In this document: in pieces, positions 16,713-24,416 of the stretch
Layout: each line of letters starts with the position of its first letter
How positions within the stretch are numbered: the first letter of the stretch is position 1
Assembly (NCBI GenBank): GCA_965222995.1
Contig: OZ244977.1
Coordinates: forward strand, 2,976,001-3,040,000
Length of the DNA: 64,000 bases
Direction of reading: 5' to 3'
Source of the DNA: SB11 sp965222995
Lineage (GTDB): Bacteria; Bacteroidota; Bacteroidia; UBA8524
Notes under the pieces: model-generated
The model's database searches: none
What the model saw: only the letters and a program-made list of their open reading frames with translations
What the model was told of the DNA's origin: nothing
Program-made: the position numbers and the translations under genes

Positions 16713-17451
16713 TACACTGATAGTTGATGATGAGCGCATTGCAAGAAACCGCATGCGAAAACTGCTTGAAAAACATAACGACCAAATAGAAATAATAAGC
16801 GAAGCAGAAAATGGTGTAGAAGGCTTAAAAAAAGTAAATAGTCTTAACCCCCAACTTATTTTTCTAGATATAGAAATGCCCGGTATGAATGGCTTTGAGA
16901 TGTTGCAAAACATAAAGACCCAACCAAAAGTTATTTTCACTACTGCATACGACGAGTTTGCACTAAAAGCATTTGAAGAAAACTCAATAGATTATTTAGT
17001 AAAACCCATACACCCCGAACGTTTAGAAAAAGCCATAAATAAACTAAACCAATTAGACAGTTTTTCTATGTTGCAACAAATTGCCAAGCAAATTGCAAGT
17101 GATGCAGCACCTAAAATTATGGATACGATACCGATAAATACAGGTAAAAAAATAGTACTGGTAAAAACAGAAGATATCATATTATTTAAAGCCGAAGATA
17201 AATATGTAACTGTATTTGATATGGGTGGCAATAAGCATATTATTAACCAAAGCCTAAATTATTTAGAGGGGCAGCTCCCTACTAACTTCTTACGTGTACA
17301 CCGTACACATATAATAAATAAAAACTGTATAAAAGAAATTCATAAAACCTTCAACAGTCGCTACTCATTTACATTAAACGGAGCTGAGGAAGAGAGCGTG
17401 CAAACAGGTACTAGCTATAATACTACCATAAAAAAAGAGTTTAGCCTTTAG
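16702..17451 (+). CDS. LytTR-family response regulator
   Basis: A 249-residue DNA-binding regulator. The receiver domain (1-120) carries the acidic pair at Asp9-Asp10, phospho-acceptor Asp56 (FLDIEMPGMNG), a threonine in FTTAYD, and Lys in LVKP. From about residue 150 there is a LytTR domain (IVLVKTEDIILFKAEDKYV, FLRVHRTHIINKN), which binds DNA through beta strands. It overlaps the kinase gene upstream by 11 bases. LytTR targets are direct repeats near promoters of genes that cannot be identified here; the next gene, a cyclophilin, begins 57 bases later. Confidence 0.95.
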   Translation: MKYSTLIVDDERIARNRMRKLLEKHNDQIEIISEAENGVEGLKKVNSLNPQLIFLDIEMPGMNGFEMLQNIKTQPKVIFTTAYDEFALKAFEENSIDYLVKPIHPERLEKAINKLNQLDSFSMLQQIAKQIASDAAPKIMDTIPINTGKKIVLVKTEDIILFKAEDKYVTVFDMGGNKHIINQSLNYLEGQLPTNFLRVHRTHIINKNCIKEIHKTFNSRYSFTLNGAEEESVQTGTSYNTTIKKEFSL

Positions 17452-17508
17452 CACGCAACAGGTTAGCTAAGCTAGTCGTCTTTATAAAAAATTAGCTAAG
17501 TTTACTTT

Positions 17509-18165
17509 ATGAAAAAACTAATCCTACTTACCTTACTTTTTACAATGGCTATAGGCTTTAATGCTTGTAATAAGGAAGATGACCCTGCACCTGATAATAC
17601 GGGTGGTAATACTGAACCCAAAGAAGAAATTATTGAGCTAAAAACATCTTTCGGCACCATGTATATGTGGCTATATAAAGAAACTCCAAAACACCGTGAT
17701 AATTTTCTGAAACTAGCAAAACAAGGCTTTTTTGATGGTACAACTTTTCACCGCATAGTTTCAAATTTTGTTATACAAGGCGGCGACCCTAATAGCAAGG
17801 ATAACGACCCTAATAACGATGGGCAAGGCGGTCCCGGGTATCTTATTGATGCTGAAATACTCTCATCACTTAAGCATGAGTATGGTGCTATTGGCGCGGC
17901 ACGTACCAATAACCCCGCAAAAGCTTCAAGCGGCTCACAGTTTTATGTGGTAGTAAACAAAAACGGCACCCCTAACCTTGATGGAAACTATACTGTATTT
18001 GGTAAAGTATTTAAAGGTATGGATGCTGCTGATGAAATAGTGAAACAACCCAATAGCGGCAGCCCTAATAACAGACCCACAACCGATATAAAAATGGAAG
18101 TAAAAGTGCTTGAAAAAACATTAGCCGAATTGAAAAGTGAGTTCAATTTTGAACCTCCGCAATAA
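17509..18165 (+). CDS. Cyclophilin-type peptidyl-prolyl isomerase lipoprotein
   Basis: A 218-residue lipoprotein: signal MKKLILLTLLFTMAIGFNAC with lipidation at Cys20 and an acidic/proline linker. The cyclophilin domain follows, with FHRIVSNFVIQGGDPN holding the catalytic arginine, then GAIGAARTNNPAKASSGSQF. It speeds proline cis-trans isomerisation in envelope proteins. The DGQGGPGYLIDAE segment matches bacterial PpiA-like forms. It stands alone, 57 bases after the LytTR gene, and is closed by an intrinsic terminator. Confidence 0.95.
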   Translation: MKKLILLTLLFTMAIGFNACNKEDDPAPDNTGGNTEPKEEIIELKTSFGTMYMWLYKETPKHRDNFLKLAKQGFFDGTTFHRIVSNFVIQGGDPNSKDNDPNNDGQGGPGYLIDAEILSSLKHEYGAIGAARTNNPAKASSGSQFYVVVNKNGTPNLDGNYTVFGKVFKGMDAADEIVKQPNSGSPNNRPTTDIKMEVKVLEKTLAELKSEFNFEPPQ

Positions 18166-18190
18166 TTCGCCTTATATAATAACATATTAT

Positions 18191-18216
18191 AGCCTCGCCT
18201 TTAGCGGGGCTTTTGT
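18191..18216 (+). terminator. Intrinsic terminator after the cyclophilin gene
   Basis: AGCCTCGC and GCGGGGCT pair over eight positions (one T-G wobble) with a five-base loop, followed by TTTTGTTTTTT. Confidence 0.85.
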
Positions 18217-18301
18217 TTTTTATAAACTATTGCTTCACAGCTAAAACAATCAAATAATCAACCTATTATCTTCGTTGTTATACTATTAACAAATAACATT
18301 A

Positions 18302-19396
18302 ATGGGTTATTCTTTCGTAATTCTATTTTCAGGTCTGCTATTTTTAAGCAGTTGCACAAAAAATGAAGGCAACAATAACATGGCTATTTATACTATCCCT
18401 GAGGGTGCAAACTACACAATGCCTGCCGAAGAGACAGAGCATGAAGGCACTTGGCTGCAATGGCCGCATAACTATACTTACACAGGGCACACCAATAGGC
18501 ATGATAAAACTTTTGTTGCCATAACCAAAGCACTACATACAGGAGAGAAAGTACATATAATAGTATACAACCAACAAGAAAAAGACCGTGTTACAGCTTT
18601 ACTAAAAGCTGATAATGTAAACATGAACACAGTTGATTTTTATATATGGAAAACCGATGATTATTGGGTTCGCGATAATGGTCCCATATTCGTATATGAT
18701 GAAAATGATAAACTAAAAATACAGAACTGGGGCTTTAACGGTTGGGGCAACAAAACCCCTTATAAAAACTGTAATACAATACCTACCAAAGTAGGGCAAA
18801 CCTTAAGTATTGAAACTATTAATGTAGGTATGATAAACGAAGGTGGTTCAGTAGAAATTGATGGTAATGGAACATTACTTGCCAAACGTAGCTCCATTCT
18901 TAATCAAAATAGAAACCCGGGACTAACTCAGGCAAAAGCCGAAGAATTTTTTACAGCCTACTTAGGAGTAACCCATTTTATTTGGTTAGAAGGACAAAAA
19001 GGTATTGACATTACTGATGACCATATCGACGGCACTGCCCGTTTTGCCGATGCCAGTACCATTGTAACGCTAGAGCAACAATATGCAGACCCTACTGAGT
19101 TTGCCATACTTAGTAACGCAAAAAATAAGGATGGTGTAAAATATAAAATAGTAGAACTCCCTTCTACCCAAAATAAGCTACCCAACTCAAACGAGTATGG
19201 TATTTACATAAACTTTTATATTGGCAACAAAGTAGTTTTAATACCCAACTTTAACGACCCTAACGATAAGGTAGTAAACGAAAGGCTGCAAAAAATCTAT
19301 CCTAACAGAACTGTAGTAGGTATACCTGCCATAGAATTGGGGCTGGATGGTGGCGGCGTACATTGTGTTACCCAGCAACAACCAAAGGCTAAATAA
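18302..19396 (+). CDS. Agmatine deiminase / peptidylarginine deiminase-family lipoprotein
   Basis: A 364-residue member of the PAD_porph (agmatine deiminase) family. Catalytic landmarks are present: WVRDNGPIFV, NEGGSVEIDG, the histidine in DDHIDGTARF, and the nucleophile Cys355 in GGGVHCVTQQQP. These enzymes convert agmatine to N-carbamoylputrescine, or arginine to citrulline. Unusually for agmatine deiminase, the N-terminus is a lipoprotein signal (LLFLSSC, lipidation near Cys18), so the enzyme should sit in the envelope, as does the exported Porphyromonas PPAD. It lacks a T9SS tail. Whether it acts on agmatine or on peptides cannot be told from the sequence. Confidence 0.92.
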   Translation: MGYSFVILFSGLLFLSSCTKNEGNNNMAIYTIPEGANYTMPAEETEHEGTWLQWPHNYTYTGHTNRHDKTFVAITKALHTGEKVHIIVYNQQEKDRVTALLKADNVNMNTVDFYIWKTDDYWVRDNGPIFVYDENDKLKIQNWGFNGWGNKTPYKNCNTIPTKVGQTLSIETINVGMINEGGSVEIDGNGTLLAKRSSILNQNRNPGLTQAKAEEFFTAYLGVTHFIWLEGQKGIDITDDHIDGTARFADASTIVTLEQQYADPTEFAILSNAKNKDGVKYKIVELPSTQNKLPNSNEYGIYINFYIGNKVVLIPNFNDPNDKVVNERLQKIYPNRTVVGIPAIELGLDGGGVHCVTQQQPKAK

Positions 19397-19429
19397 CTAC
19401 TACCAAAACAAACTACGTCATTAAAACAT

Positions 19430-19450
19430 CTTCCCTTTATTAAGGGGAAG
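19430..19450. repeat. Imperfect palindrome, possible degenerate intergenic element
   Basis: CTTCCCTTTA and TAAGGGGAAG pair around one central base with a single T-G wobble. Thirty bases later comes TGGGGTTAA, similar to the terminal arm of the elements at 46004 and 49283, but no matching left arm was found. It may be a decayed copy of that family. There is no T run after the stem. Confidence 0.35.
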
Positions 19451-19542
19451 AAAAATTTGTAAAAAGCTATCCCACCAAGCTCTTTAGATGGGGTTAAAAA
19501 AAACTTTAAAGTAATTTTACAACTCATTCGTTTTCTTAGCTA

Positions 19543-20112
19543 ATGGACGAATGGGAAGTAATGGCTCAAGACTCTCCGCAAAACATAGTAGGCACAGTAA
19601 AGCAATACGGTAAACGCCTGTTTAGCTTTATACGTGGGCGAGTGAAAACCGATGAAGATGCCGAAGATATTTTGCAGGACGTCTGGTTCCAATTAAGCAC
19701 ATTAAACAACATTGGAGATATTGAACAGATGAGTGGTTGGCTGTTTCAGGTGGCTAGAAACAGAATTATAGACCGTAGCCGAAAAAAAACAACCGATTTA
19801 TTAGAAGACTTGAGTCTGCAAAGTGAAGACGGTGAACTTTCCCTTGCTGATATACTACTGACTAATGATGCTACACCTGAAGACCAGCACATAAAAAACC
19901 TGTTTTGGCAAGAGTTATTTGAAGCTCTTGCTGAGCTGCCCCAAAAACAACAACAGGTTTTTATATTAAATGAGTTGGAAGACAAAACCCTTCAGCAAAT
20001 TGCTGATGAAACAGGAGAAAACATAAAAACAATAATATCTCGCAAGGGATATGCAGTGAAACACCTTAGAAAAAGATTAGAAAATTTATATAACGAATTA
20101 TCAGAATATTAA
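19543..20112 (+). CDS. ECF-type RNA polymerase sigma factor
   Basis: A 189-residue extracytoplasmic-function sigma factor. Region 2 carries DAEDILQDVWFQLS (core binding and -10 recognition) and region 4 a helix-turn-helix, with ALAELPQKQQQVFIL and LQQIADETGENIKTIISRK. There is no region 3, as usual for this class. The ATG at 19543 is used, though Met7 is also possible. The next gene, 12 bases on, encodes a small membrane protein and not a recognisable anti-sigma factor; that protein may fill the role. The targets are unknown, but the local small membrane and Hsp20 genes suggest a stress response. Confidence 0.95.
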   Translation: MDEWEVMAQDSPQNIVGTVKQYGKRLFSFIRGRVKTDEDAEDILQDVWFQLSTLNNIGDIEQMSGWLFQVARNRIIDRSRKKTTDLLEDLSLQSEDGELSLADILLTNDATPEDQHIKNLFWQELFEALAELPQKQQQVFILNELEDKTLQQIADETGENIKTIISRKGYAVKHLRKRLENLYNELSEY

Positions 20113-20124
20113 AATAATAAAACC

Positions 20125-20463
20125 ATGAATAACAACGATTTTTCAACCGCAAAAAAAGTAATAATGTTCATTGTATTTGCCCCAATTTTTATATTTGGGT
20201 TTAGTGCCATAGTAATGTGGCTATGGAACGCACTTTTACCGGATATATTGGGTGTGAAAGAAGTAACCTATTGGCAAGCAATGGGATTGTTGGTTCTAAG
20301 CAAAATACTATTTGGAGGTTTAGGAGATGGTATGGGAAAGGAAAAGTCTAACCATTCAGGGCCTAAGAAGAACTTCCGCCAAAAATGGAGAAATATGAGT
20401 GAAGAAGAGCGCGAACATTTTAGAGAACAGTGGCGAAAAAGATGCAATAAAGATATTGACTAA
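20125..20463 (+). CDS. Small membrane protein cotranscribed with the sigma factor
   Basis: A 112-residue protein with two hydrophobic segments (about 10-32 and 48-68) separated by LLPDILGVKEVTYWQAMG, and a basic C-terminal tail with a helical MSEEEREHFREQWRKRC motif. It starts 12 bases after the ECF gene and is closed by an intrinsic terminator, so the two form a bicistronic unit. The tail recalls the charged helix of periplasmic stress proteins, but I recognise no named family. It could hold the sigma factor at the membrane; this is inference from position. Confidence 0.8.
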   Translation: MNNNDFSTAKKVIMFIVFAPIFIFGFSAIVMWLWNALLPDILGVKEVTYWQAMGLLVLSKILFGGLGDGMGKEKSNHSGPKKNFRQKWRNMSEEEREHFREQWRKRCNKDID

Positions 20464-20484
20464 ATAGGCGGTTTCCTACTTAAA

Positions 20485-20521
20485 AGTCTTGGGTAAATAA
20501 ATATTTACTCAAGGCTTTTTT
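20485..20521 (+). terminator. Intrinsic terminator after the ECF unit
   Basis: A long stem pairs AGTCTTGGGTAAAT with ATTTACTCAAGGCT (two G-T wobbles), followed by TTTTTT. It separates the sigma factor unit from the 102-residue protein and Hsp20 genes. Confidence 0.88.
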
Positions 20522-20613
20522 GCTTTATAACAAAGCATTGAAAGTTTTTCTAAAAAGTTTAAAGTAAAAATCAAAGTGGTTCGTCATCATATATATAACA
20601 AACAAAAAGAATC

Positions 20614-20922
20614 ATGAACTACAGAATATTTAAACCCATTTTAAAAGCCCTAATATTAGGAACAGTAATAGTTTTAGCACCATTATTTGTGCTAAAAGTA
20701 ATTGCATTCTTTTTAATCACAGGATTATTAATTCGTTTTTTCATTTTCAGAAAAATACACCGCTTTTTTAAAGGGCAACTATTTTATACCCGCTTTGCCG
20801 ATGACATAAGAAACATGAGCGATGCCGAGTATAAAAAATACAAACAACGCTATACCTATAACGGATTTACAGATTATTATGGCAAGCCACAAGGGCAAAC
20901 CATAGAAATAGAAGTAAAATAA
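20614..20922 (+). CDS. Small hypothetical membrane protein
   Basis: A 102-residue protein with two closely spaced hydrophobic helices (about 10-25 and 27-45), then a basic, aromatic soluble tail including DDIRNMSDAEYKKYKQRY. It begins a new unit after the terminator at 20485 and precedes the broken Hsp20 gene by nine bases. The MSDAEYKKYKQR helix resembles the MSEEEREHFREQ helix of the protein encoded at 20125, so the two may be distant relatives. No named family is recognised. Confidence 0.75.
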   Translation: MNYRIFKPILKALILGTVIVLAPLFVLKVIAFFLITGLLIRFFIFRKIHRFFKGQLFYTRFADDIRNMSDAEYKKYKQRYTYNGFTDYYGKPQGQTIEIEVK

Positions 20923-20931
20923 ATAACAATT

Positions 20932-21384
20932 ATGTATTATAAATATCACCAAGCAGGCTACGCAACGGGTTGCGGTCCTGCATTTAAGAGACACGGGCAC
21001 TATGGGCATCACCGCCAGCATAGAGGTCCATGAGGAGGAGGCTTTTACAGACGACCTAAACACAATGTACCTTTAAACATTATAGAAAACGATACTAATT
21101 ATGAGGTACACCTTTATGCTTTAGGTTTTAGTAAAGAAAACATAAAAATTTCAGTAACGGGAGATGTCCTGAATATAACAGGTACACGAACTATTGCTGA
21201 TGATTATAAACCGAACTTTACGCGTCAGGAGTATCCTATTAAATCATTCGAGCGTATGCTGGATTTAAACGGACAAGTGGATACTGATAATATTGAGGCG
21301 AAACAAGAAAATGGGGTATTAATCATAACCCTCCCGAAAACTAAAGAGGCTCAAAATGAAGAGCAAGAAATTAAGGTAAATTAA
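20932..21384 (+). pseudogene. Hsp20/alpha-crystallin gene with in-frame TGA
   Basis: One reading frame of 151 codons runs from ATG 20932 to TAA 21382-21384, broken only by TGA at 21031-21033 (codon 34). Before the stop lies a Gly/His/Tyr-rich leader (KRHGHYGHHRQHRGP), after it GGGFYRRPKHNVPLNI and then a complete alpha-crystallin domain: YEVHLYALGFSKENIKISV, the NITGTRT strand, and VLIITLPK. Hsp20 relatives carry tryptophan in such PWGGG contexts, so one G-to-A change (TGG to TGA) explains the break. It could be a real null mutation, a sequencing error or readthrough. No good start codon lies just after the stop. Hsp20 proteins are ATP-independent holdases. Confidence 0.85.
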
Positions 21385-21391
21385 TTTTTCT

Positions 21392-21652
21392 ATGGCCAAA
21401 ATACCTACTACTTTTATCCCGTCAATACCTATTGCAAAGCGTGAAAACGTAAGAGTTTACCGCACCAATATAGCAACAAAACGACAACGTACTTATGTAT
21501 TGGAAGTACTTAGCCATATACCAAGTATAGAAGATTGTTGGGTTGACATTGAAGATTGTGATAATGTACTACGGGTGGTTGGGCAAACCAATTGCAAACA
21601 ACTAAGAGAAGTAGTAGGTATGCTTGGCTTTGAAATTAACGAATTAAACTAA
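21392..21652 (+). CDS. Small HMA-like (ferredoxin-fold) protein
   Basis: An 86-residue protein seven bases after the Hsp20 frame. The order strand-helix-strand-strand-helix-strand (VYRTNIA, RQRTYVLEVLSHI, CWVDIEDCDNVLRVVG, LREVVGMLGFEINEL) resembles heavy-metal-associated domains, including the final GF-E-I-N-E-L. The CxxC metal site is missing: the loop reads TNIATKRQ. Two cysteines occur in DCWVDIEDC instead. It may therefore be a protein-interaction module and not a copper chaperone. The fold assignment is by pattern only. Confidence 0.7.
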   Translation: MAKIPTTFIPSIPIAKRENVRVYRTNIATKRQRTYVLEVLSHIPSIEDCWVDIEDCDNVLRVVGQTNCKQLREVVGMLGFEINELN

Positions 21653-21691
21653 CACCCTTATTTACAACTTAAAAGTTACTTTACATTTTTT

Positions 21692-22666
21692 CTATTTAAT
21701 TTCTATTTTCCCTTTATCCCAAGGGTGCCCCTCTAAATAGAAATTCATTCCTGTTTTTTCTTCAACATCAACCAATTTATTGTGAATTTCAATAGACCTT
21801 AAAAAAACTGTAGCACGTAATTTATTTGTTTCAGCTAAATCCTTTTTCAATGGACCATCAAGAATTCCATATGTTAGTAAGCTCTTATTATCCACTACAG
21901 AACGATACCACTCTTCAATCATTGCATAACTAAAAGCCGAAATCTCACCTTTTTTCAATGCCTTTGTTAACTTAGGTTTAAAGTTTTGGTAAAGCGTATC
22001 CTTAGTATTATAGTTCGTAGAGATTGAATTATGATGACTTAAAATTGTAGACATCCAAACCTCATTTCCAATAAGTTTCTCACCCGGATAACCATATTTA
22101 GTAAGTATCTCCAAAAAATCTCTTATTTGTTTCTCACTATGGGGAGCAAACTTTTGCTCAGCATACCTGTCCTGAGCTTTTGCACTAAATCTGAAAAGAG
22201 CCCCAAAAGCCTTTTTTTGGTCTTTTTTAAACATTTTTCTTACTCTTTCCCGTGCCTCTTGATTTAGTGAAGATTCATATTCTTTATGCAACTTAGGATA
22301 TTGTTCTTTTACTGATTTCCAACTTTCGCTTTTTCTTAATCCATCCAAAAATTTATTCTTTTTTATGGACTTCATAGTCCACCCTGATTTTATACCCTTA
22401 ATCAAAAATTCTTTAGCTTTCTCTTCATCATCTAAAAAAAGAGCTAGTTGGGTAGCTATTTGGTAGTCTCTCAAAAAAACAAATTCATATTCTCCAAATA
22501 AGGCTTCATAAACATCTAACGCTGCTTTGTAATTTTCTGATGCAATTAGTGTTTCAACGTCAATCACACGTTGATGATAAATGGTATAATCTGCTGTTTT
22601 ATTTATTTCATTTACGGGTCTCCAACAAAGAGTTATTAGGCTGAAAAGAGCTATAATTTTAGTCAC
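21692..22666 (-). CDS. Exported hypothetical protein, DUF6624-like C-terminus
   Basis: A 324-residue protein with a short N-terminal hydrophobic segment (signal peptide or anchor). The first 120 residues have TPR-like helices (ASENYKAALDVYEALFG, then DEEKAKEFLIKGIKSGW). The second half carries ILTKYGYPGEKLIGNEVW, a double histidine in ILSHHNSIS, and AMIEEWYRSVVDNKSLLTYGI, the arrangement I associate with DUF6624, whose function is unknown. It converges with the HMA-like gene, leaving 39 bases. No operon partners. Confidence 0.75.
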   Translation of the reverse strand: MTKIIALFSLITLCWRPVNEINKTADYTIYHQRVIDVETLIASENYKAALDVYEALFGEYEFVFLRDYQIATQLALFLDDEEKAKEFLIKGIKSGWTMKSIKKNKFLDGLRKSESWKSVKEQYPKLHKEYESSLNQEARERVRKMFKKDQKKAFGALFRFSAKAQDRYAEQKFAPHSEKQIRDFLEILTKYGYPGEKLIGNEVWMSTILSHHNSISTNYNTKDTLYQNFKPKLTKALKKGEISAFSYAMIEEWYRSVVDNKSLLTYGILDGPLKKDLAETNKLRATVFLRSIEIHNKLVDVEEKTGMNFYLEGHPWDKGKIEIK

Positions 22667-22757
22667 AGTGCCTCAAAGTTAATTATAAATACAAACCGTT
22701 TTTTTATTGTTTTAGTGTAGTGTTTGTATATTAGTCCGCCTAAAATAAATAATAATT

Positions 22758-23165
22758 ATGGCAAAAGGAGAAGGAACAAAAGAAAGCCCTTGGCAACTAA
22801 AAACACCCCCAAATACATCAGAATATACTATTTACAAAGATGAAAGTACAGACCCTGCCCTATTGGTTTGCATGGTGGGCACTACCAAGCTAACTTATTT
22901 AGCACGTTGTATTGAAGATGCACATGCTATGCTAAAAAAACATGGTGACTGGATATCATTAGGTTCTGCAGATGAAAAGAAAGAAGCCAAAGAAGGCACT
23001 TTTGAAGCGTGGGGTCGTAGCGAAAACAATCCTGTTGGCGGCTGGTACGGGCAACGCAAAGGCTACCGCGGCAGGTTTGGAATGTATATTCCACCGTTAC
23101 TAGAAGCATTAGGTTTAGTAGAATTAGAACACAATGCCCGTAACAATAGAATGCGCGCTAAGTAA
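22758..23165 (+). CDS. Conserved hypothetical soluble protein
   Basis: A 135-residue basic cytosolic protein with no signal peptide. Notable segments are GTKESPWQLKTPPNTSEY at the start, ALLVCMVGTTKLTYLARCI, and NPVGGWYGQRKGYRGRFGMY near the end. The pattern looks like a compact single-domain protein. I recognise no experimentally known family. A TA-N3-TTTG box (22718-22726) lies 31 bases upstream. It stands alone between the divergent DUF6624-like gene and the DUF4399 lipoprotein gene. Confidence 0.75.
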   Translation: MAKGEGTKESPWQLKTPPNTSEYTIYKDESTDPALLVCMVGTTKLTYLARCIEDAHAMLKKHGDWISLGSADEKKEAKEGTFEAWGRSENNPVGGWYGQRKGYRGRFGMYIPPLLEALGLVELEHNARNNRMRAK

Positions 23166-23204
23166 TTAGTTTAAACTTAATTTAACTATAGCTGTTTTAA
23201 GTAC

Positions 23205-23212
23205 TAAATTTG
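23205..23212 (+). promoter_or_regulatory. -7 box upstream of the DUF4399 gene
   Basis: TAAATTTG matches TAnnTTTG and ends 24 bases before the ATG at 23237. An upstream in-frame ATG near 23210 would overlap this box, which supports the shorter gene. Confidence 0.55.
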
Positions 23213-23236
23213 GCAAACTTTAAACTAAAAACTATT

Positions 23237-23746
23237 ATGAAATTTAAAATATCAACCATATTGTTCGCTGTACTTGTTTTTGTAGCTTGTAAAAACAAAG
23301 GAAAACACGATGAGCACGGGCATGATTCCACTCACAGCCACAGTACGGAGGCATCTACAGAAAATGAGGAAAAAGATAAAGGACCTACCCCACTAGAAGC
23401 CAGTGAAACTATTGAGGGTAAAGTATTTTTTGTAACCCTTAAAGACGGGGATAAAGTAACTTCACCAGTAAAAGTAGAAATGGGCGTTGAAGGTATGGAA
23501 GTAGAGCCTGCGGGAGAACTAAATGTAGGTAAAGGACACCACCATATTATTATTGATGGTGAGTTTGTGAAAAAAGGGGATGCTATACCTGCTGACGCAA
23601 CCCATATACACTTCGGCAAAGGACAAACCGAAACAGAAGTAGAGTTGGAAAAAGGTACACATACCTTAACCCTACAGTTTGCTGATGGTGTACACCAATC
23701 TTACGGTGAAAAATGGAGCAACACAATTACAATAGAAGTAGAATAA
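23237..23746 (+). CDS. DUF4399 lipoprotein
   Basis: A 169-residue lipoprotein from ATG 23237: signal MKFKISTILFAVLVFVAC, then a histidine/acid-rich linker (HDEHGHDSTHSHST). The C-terminal 110 residues match DUF4399: KVFFVTLKDGDKVTSPVKV, a GKGHHHIIID core, HIHFGKGQTE, and a closing THTLTLQFADG. The paired histidine clusters suggest metal binding, though the family role is not known. The ORF could start nine codons earlier, but that would place residues before the signal peptide and overlap the promoter box. Confidence 0.88.
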   Translation: MKFKISTILFAVLVFVACKNKGKHDEHGHDSTHSHSTEASTENEEKDKGPTPLEASETIEGKVFFVTLKDGDKVTSPVKVEMGVEGMEVEPAGELNVGKGHHHIIIDGEFVKKGDAIPADATHIHFGKGQTETEVELEKGTHTLTLQFADGVHQSYGEKWSNTITIEVE

Positions 23747-23777
23747 TTTATTTCTTTTCTAAACTATATATTAAAAA

Positions 23778-23802
23778 AGCAGCTACAATGTAGCTGCTTT
23801 TT
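23778..23802. terminator. Bidirectional terminator between DUF4399 and ridA-type genes
   Basis: AGCAGCTACA and TGTAGCTGCT form a perfect ten-base stem around one A, flanked by a run of A on the left and T on the right. It can end transcription from both convergent genes. Confidence 0.88.
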
Positions 23803-24257
23803 CATTGTATTGTAAAACTAGTAGTTAGTCCTACACAAAAGTTTCGAGGCAGATTGTGTACCCCAAATATGGCACGTGAATGTGCTCCTTTCTCCTCTAA
23901 TACATTAACAAACAATTCTGATGCTCCATCAACCACCTTTGGTGCATCATCCCAATTGTCGTTACTTTGGTAATAAGCATCTATGTGGTTAAGTCCTTCA
24001 ATTTTATCAAACCCTATCTTGGTTTCAACCTGTATAATTACGTTTAAAGCGGCAAACTGCATCGCCCTATAACCTTGCTCGGTAGTAATCTCATCACCCA
24101 ACCTACCCTGATACAAGTACTCACCATTTTTAATTGGGAACTGAATAGCCACATAAACAATATTGCCTCTCACATTTACTGATGTATAAGCTCCACCCGG
24201 TGTTGAGGCTTCTAATAACTCTAAGCCTAAATCTTTAAGTTTTTGTTTAATGTTCAT
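23802..24257 (-). CDS. RidA-family (YjgF) protein
   Basis: A 151-residue RidA/YjgF-type protein from the ATG at 24257. RidA enzymes hydrolyse reactive enamine/imine intermediates; relatives have other roles. Family features include VRGNIVYVAIQFP, a YQGRLG strand, AMQFAALNVI, and a C-terminal SRAIFGVHNLPRNFCV carrying the conserved arginine region. An upstream in-frame extension would read through the tRNA gene and terminator, so it is rejected. A TAnnTTTG box ends six bases before the start codon, suggesting a leaderless message. Confidence 0.88.
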   Translation of the reverse strand: MNIKQKLKDLGLELLEASTPGGAYTSVNVRGNIVYVAIQFPIKNGEYLYQGRLGDEITTEQGYRAMQFAALNVIIQVETKIGFDKIEGLNHIDAYYQSNDNWDDAPKVVDGASELFVNVLEEKGAHSRAIFGVHNLPRNFCVGLTTSFTIQ

Positions 24258-24263
24258 TAAGTG

Positions 24264-24271
24264 CAAAAGTA
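24264..24271 (-). promoter_or_regulatory. -7 box directly before the ridA-type gene
   Basis: Read on the minus strand, TACTTTTG matches TAnnTTTG and ends six bases before the ATG. A TTG lies 17 bases further upstream (24289-24291) as a possible -33 box. The position fixes the start at 24257. Confidence 0.6.
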
Positions 24272-24292
24272 CGTTTCTAAGATTAATGCAAT

Positions 24293-24323
24293 AAAAAAAG
24301 CCCCATCTACTAAGTGGGGCTTT
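24293..24323 (-). terminator. Terminator of the tRNA-Val gene
   Basis: On the minus strand AAAGCCCCACTTAGTAGATG is followed by GGGGC and a run of T: a seven-base stem with an eleven-base loop, starting directly after the encoded CCA. Confidence 0.85.
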
Positions 24324-24325
24324 GG

Positions 24326-24400
24326 TGGGAGTAATAGGATTCGAACCTATGACCCCCTGCTTGTAAGGCAGGTGCTCTGAACCAACTGAGCTATACTCCC
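24326..24400 (-). tRNA. tRNA-Val (anticodon TAC)
   Basis: Folds into a full cloverleaf on the minus strand: acceptor stem GGGAGTA/TACTCCC (seven perfect pairs), D arm GCTCAGTTGGTTCAGAGC, anticodon arm CCTGC-CTTACAA-GCAGG with anticodon TAC, and T arm with GGTTCGAATCC. The discriminator is A, and a CCA end is encoded (24323-24325). It reads GUA/GUG-type valine codons. A Bacteroidota promoter lies just upstream and a terminator just downstream, so it is a single-gene unit. Confidence 0.97.
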
Positions 24401-24416
24401 TTTTTTTTGAGGAGTG

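Noticed and set aside
21031..21045. TGA as a recoded Trp or Sec codon, or GAGGAGG as a ribosome binding site for a restart
   Set aside because: TGA is a normal stop in neighbouring genes, no selenocysteine element was seen, Bacteroidota rarely use Shine-Dalgarno sites, and no start codon follows at suitable distance.
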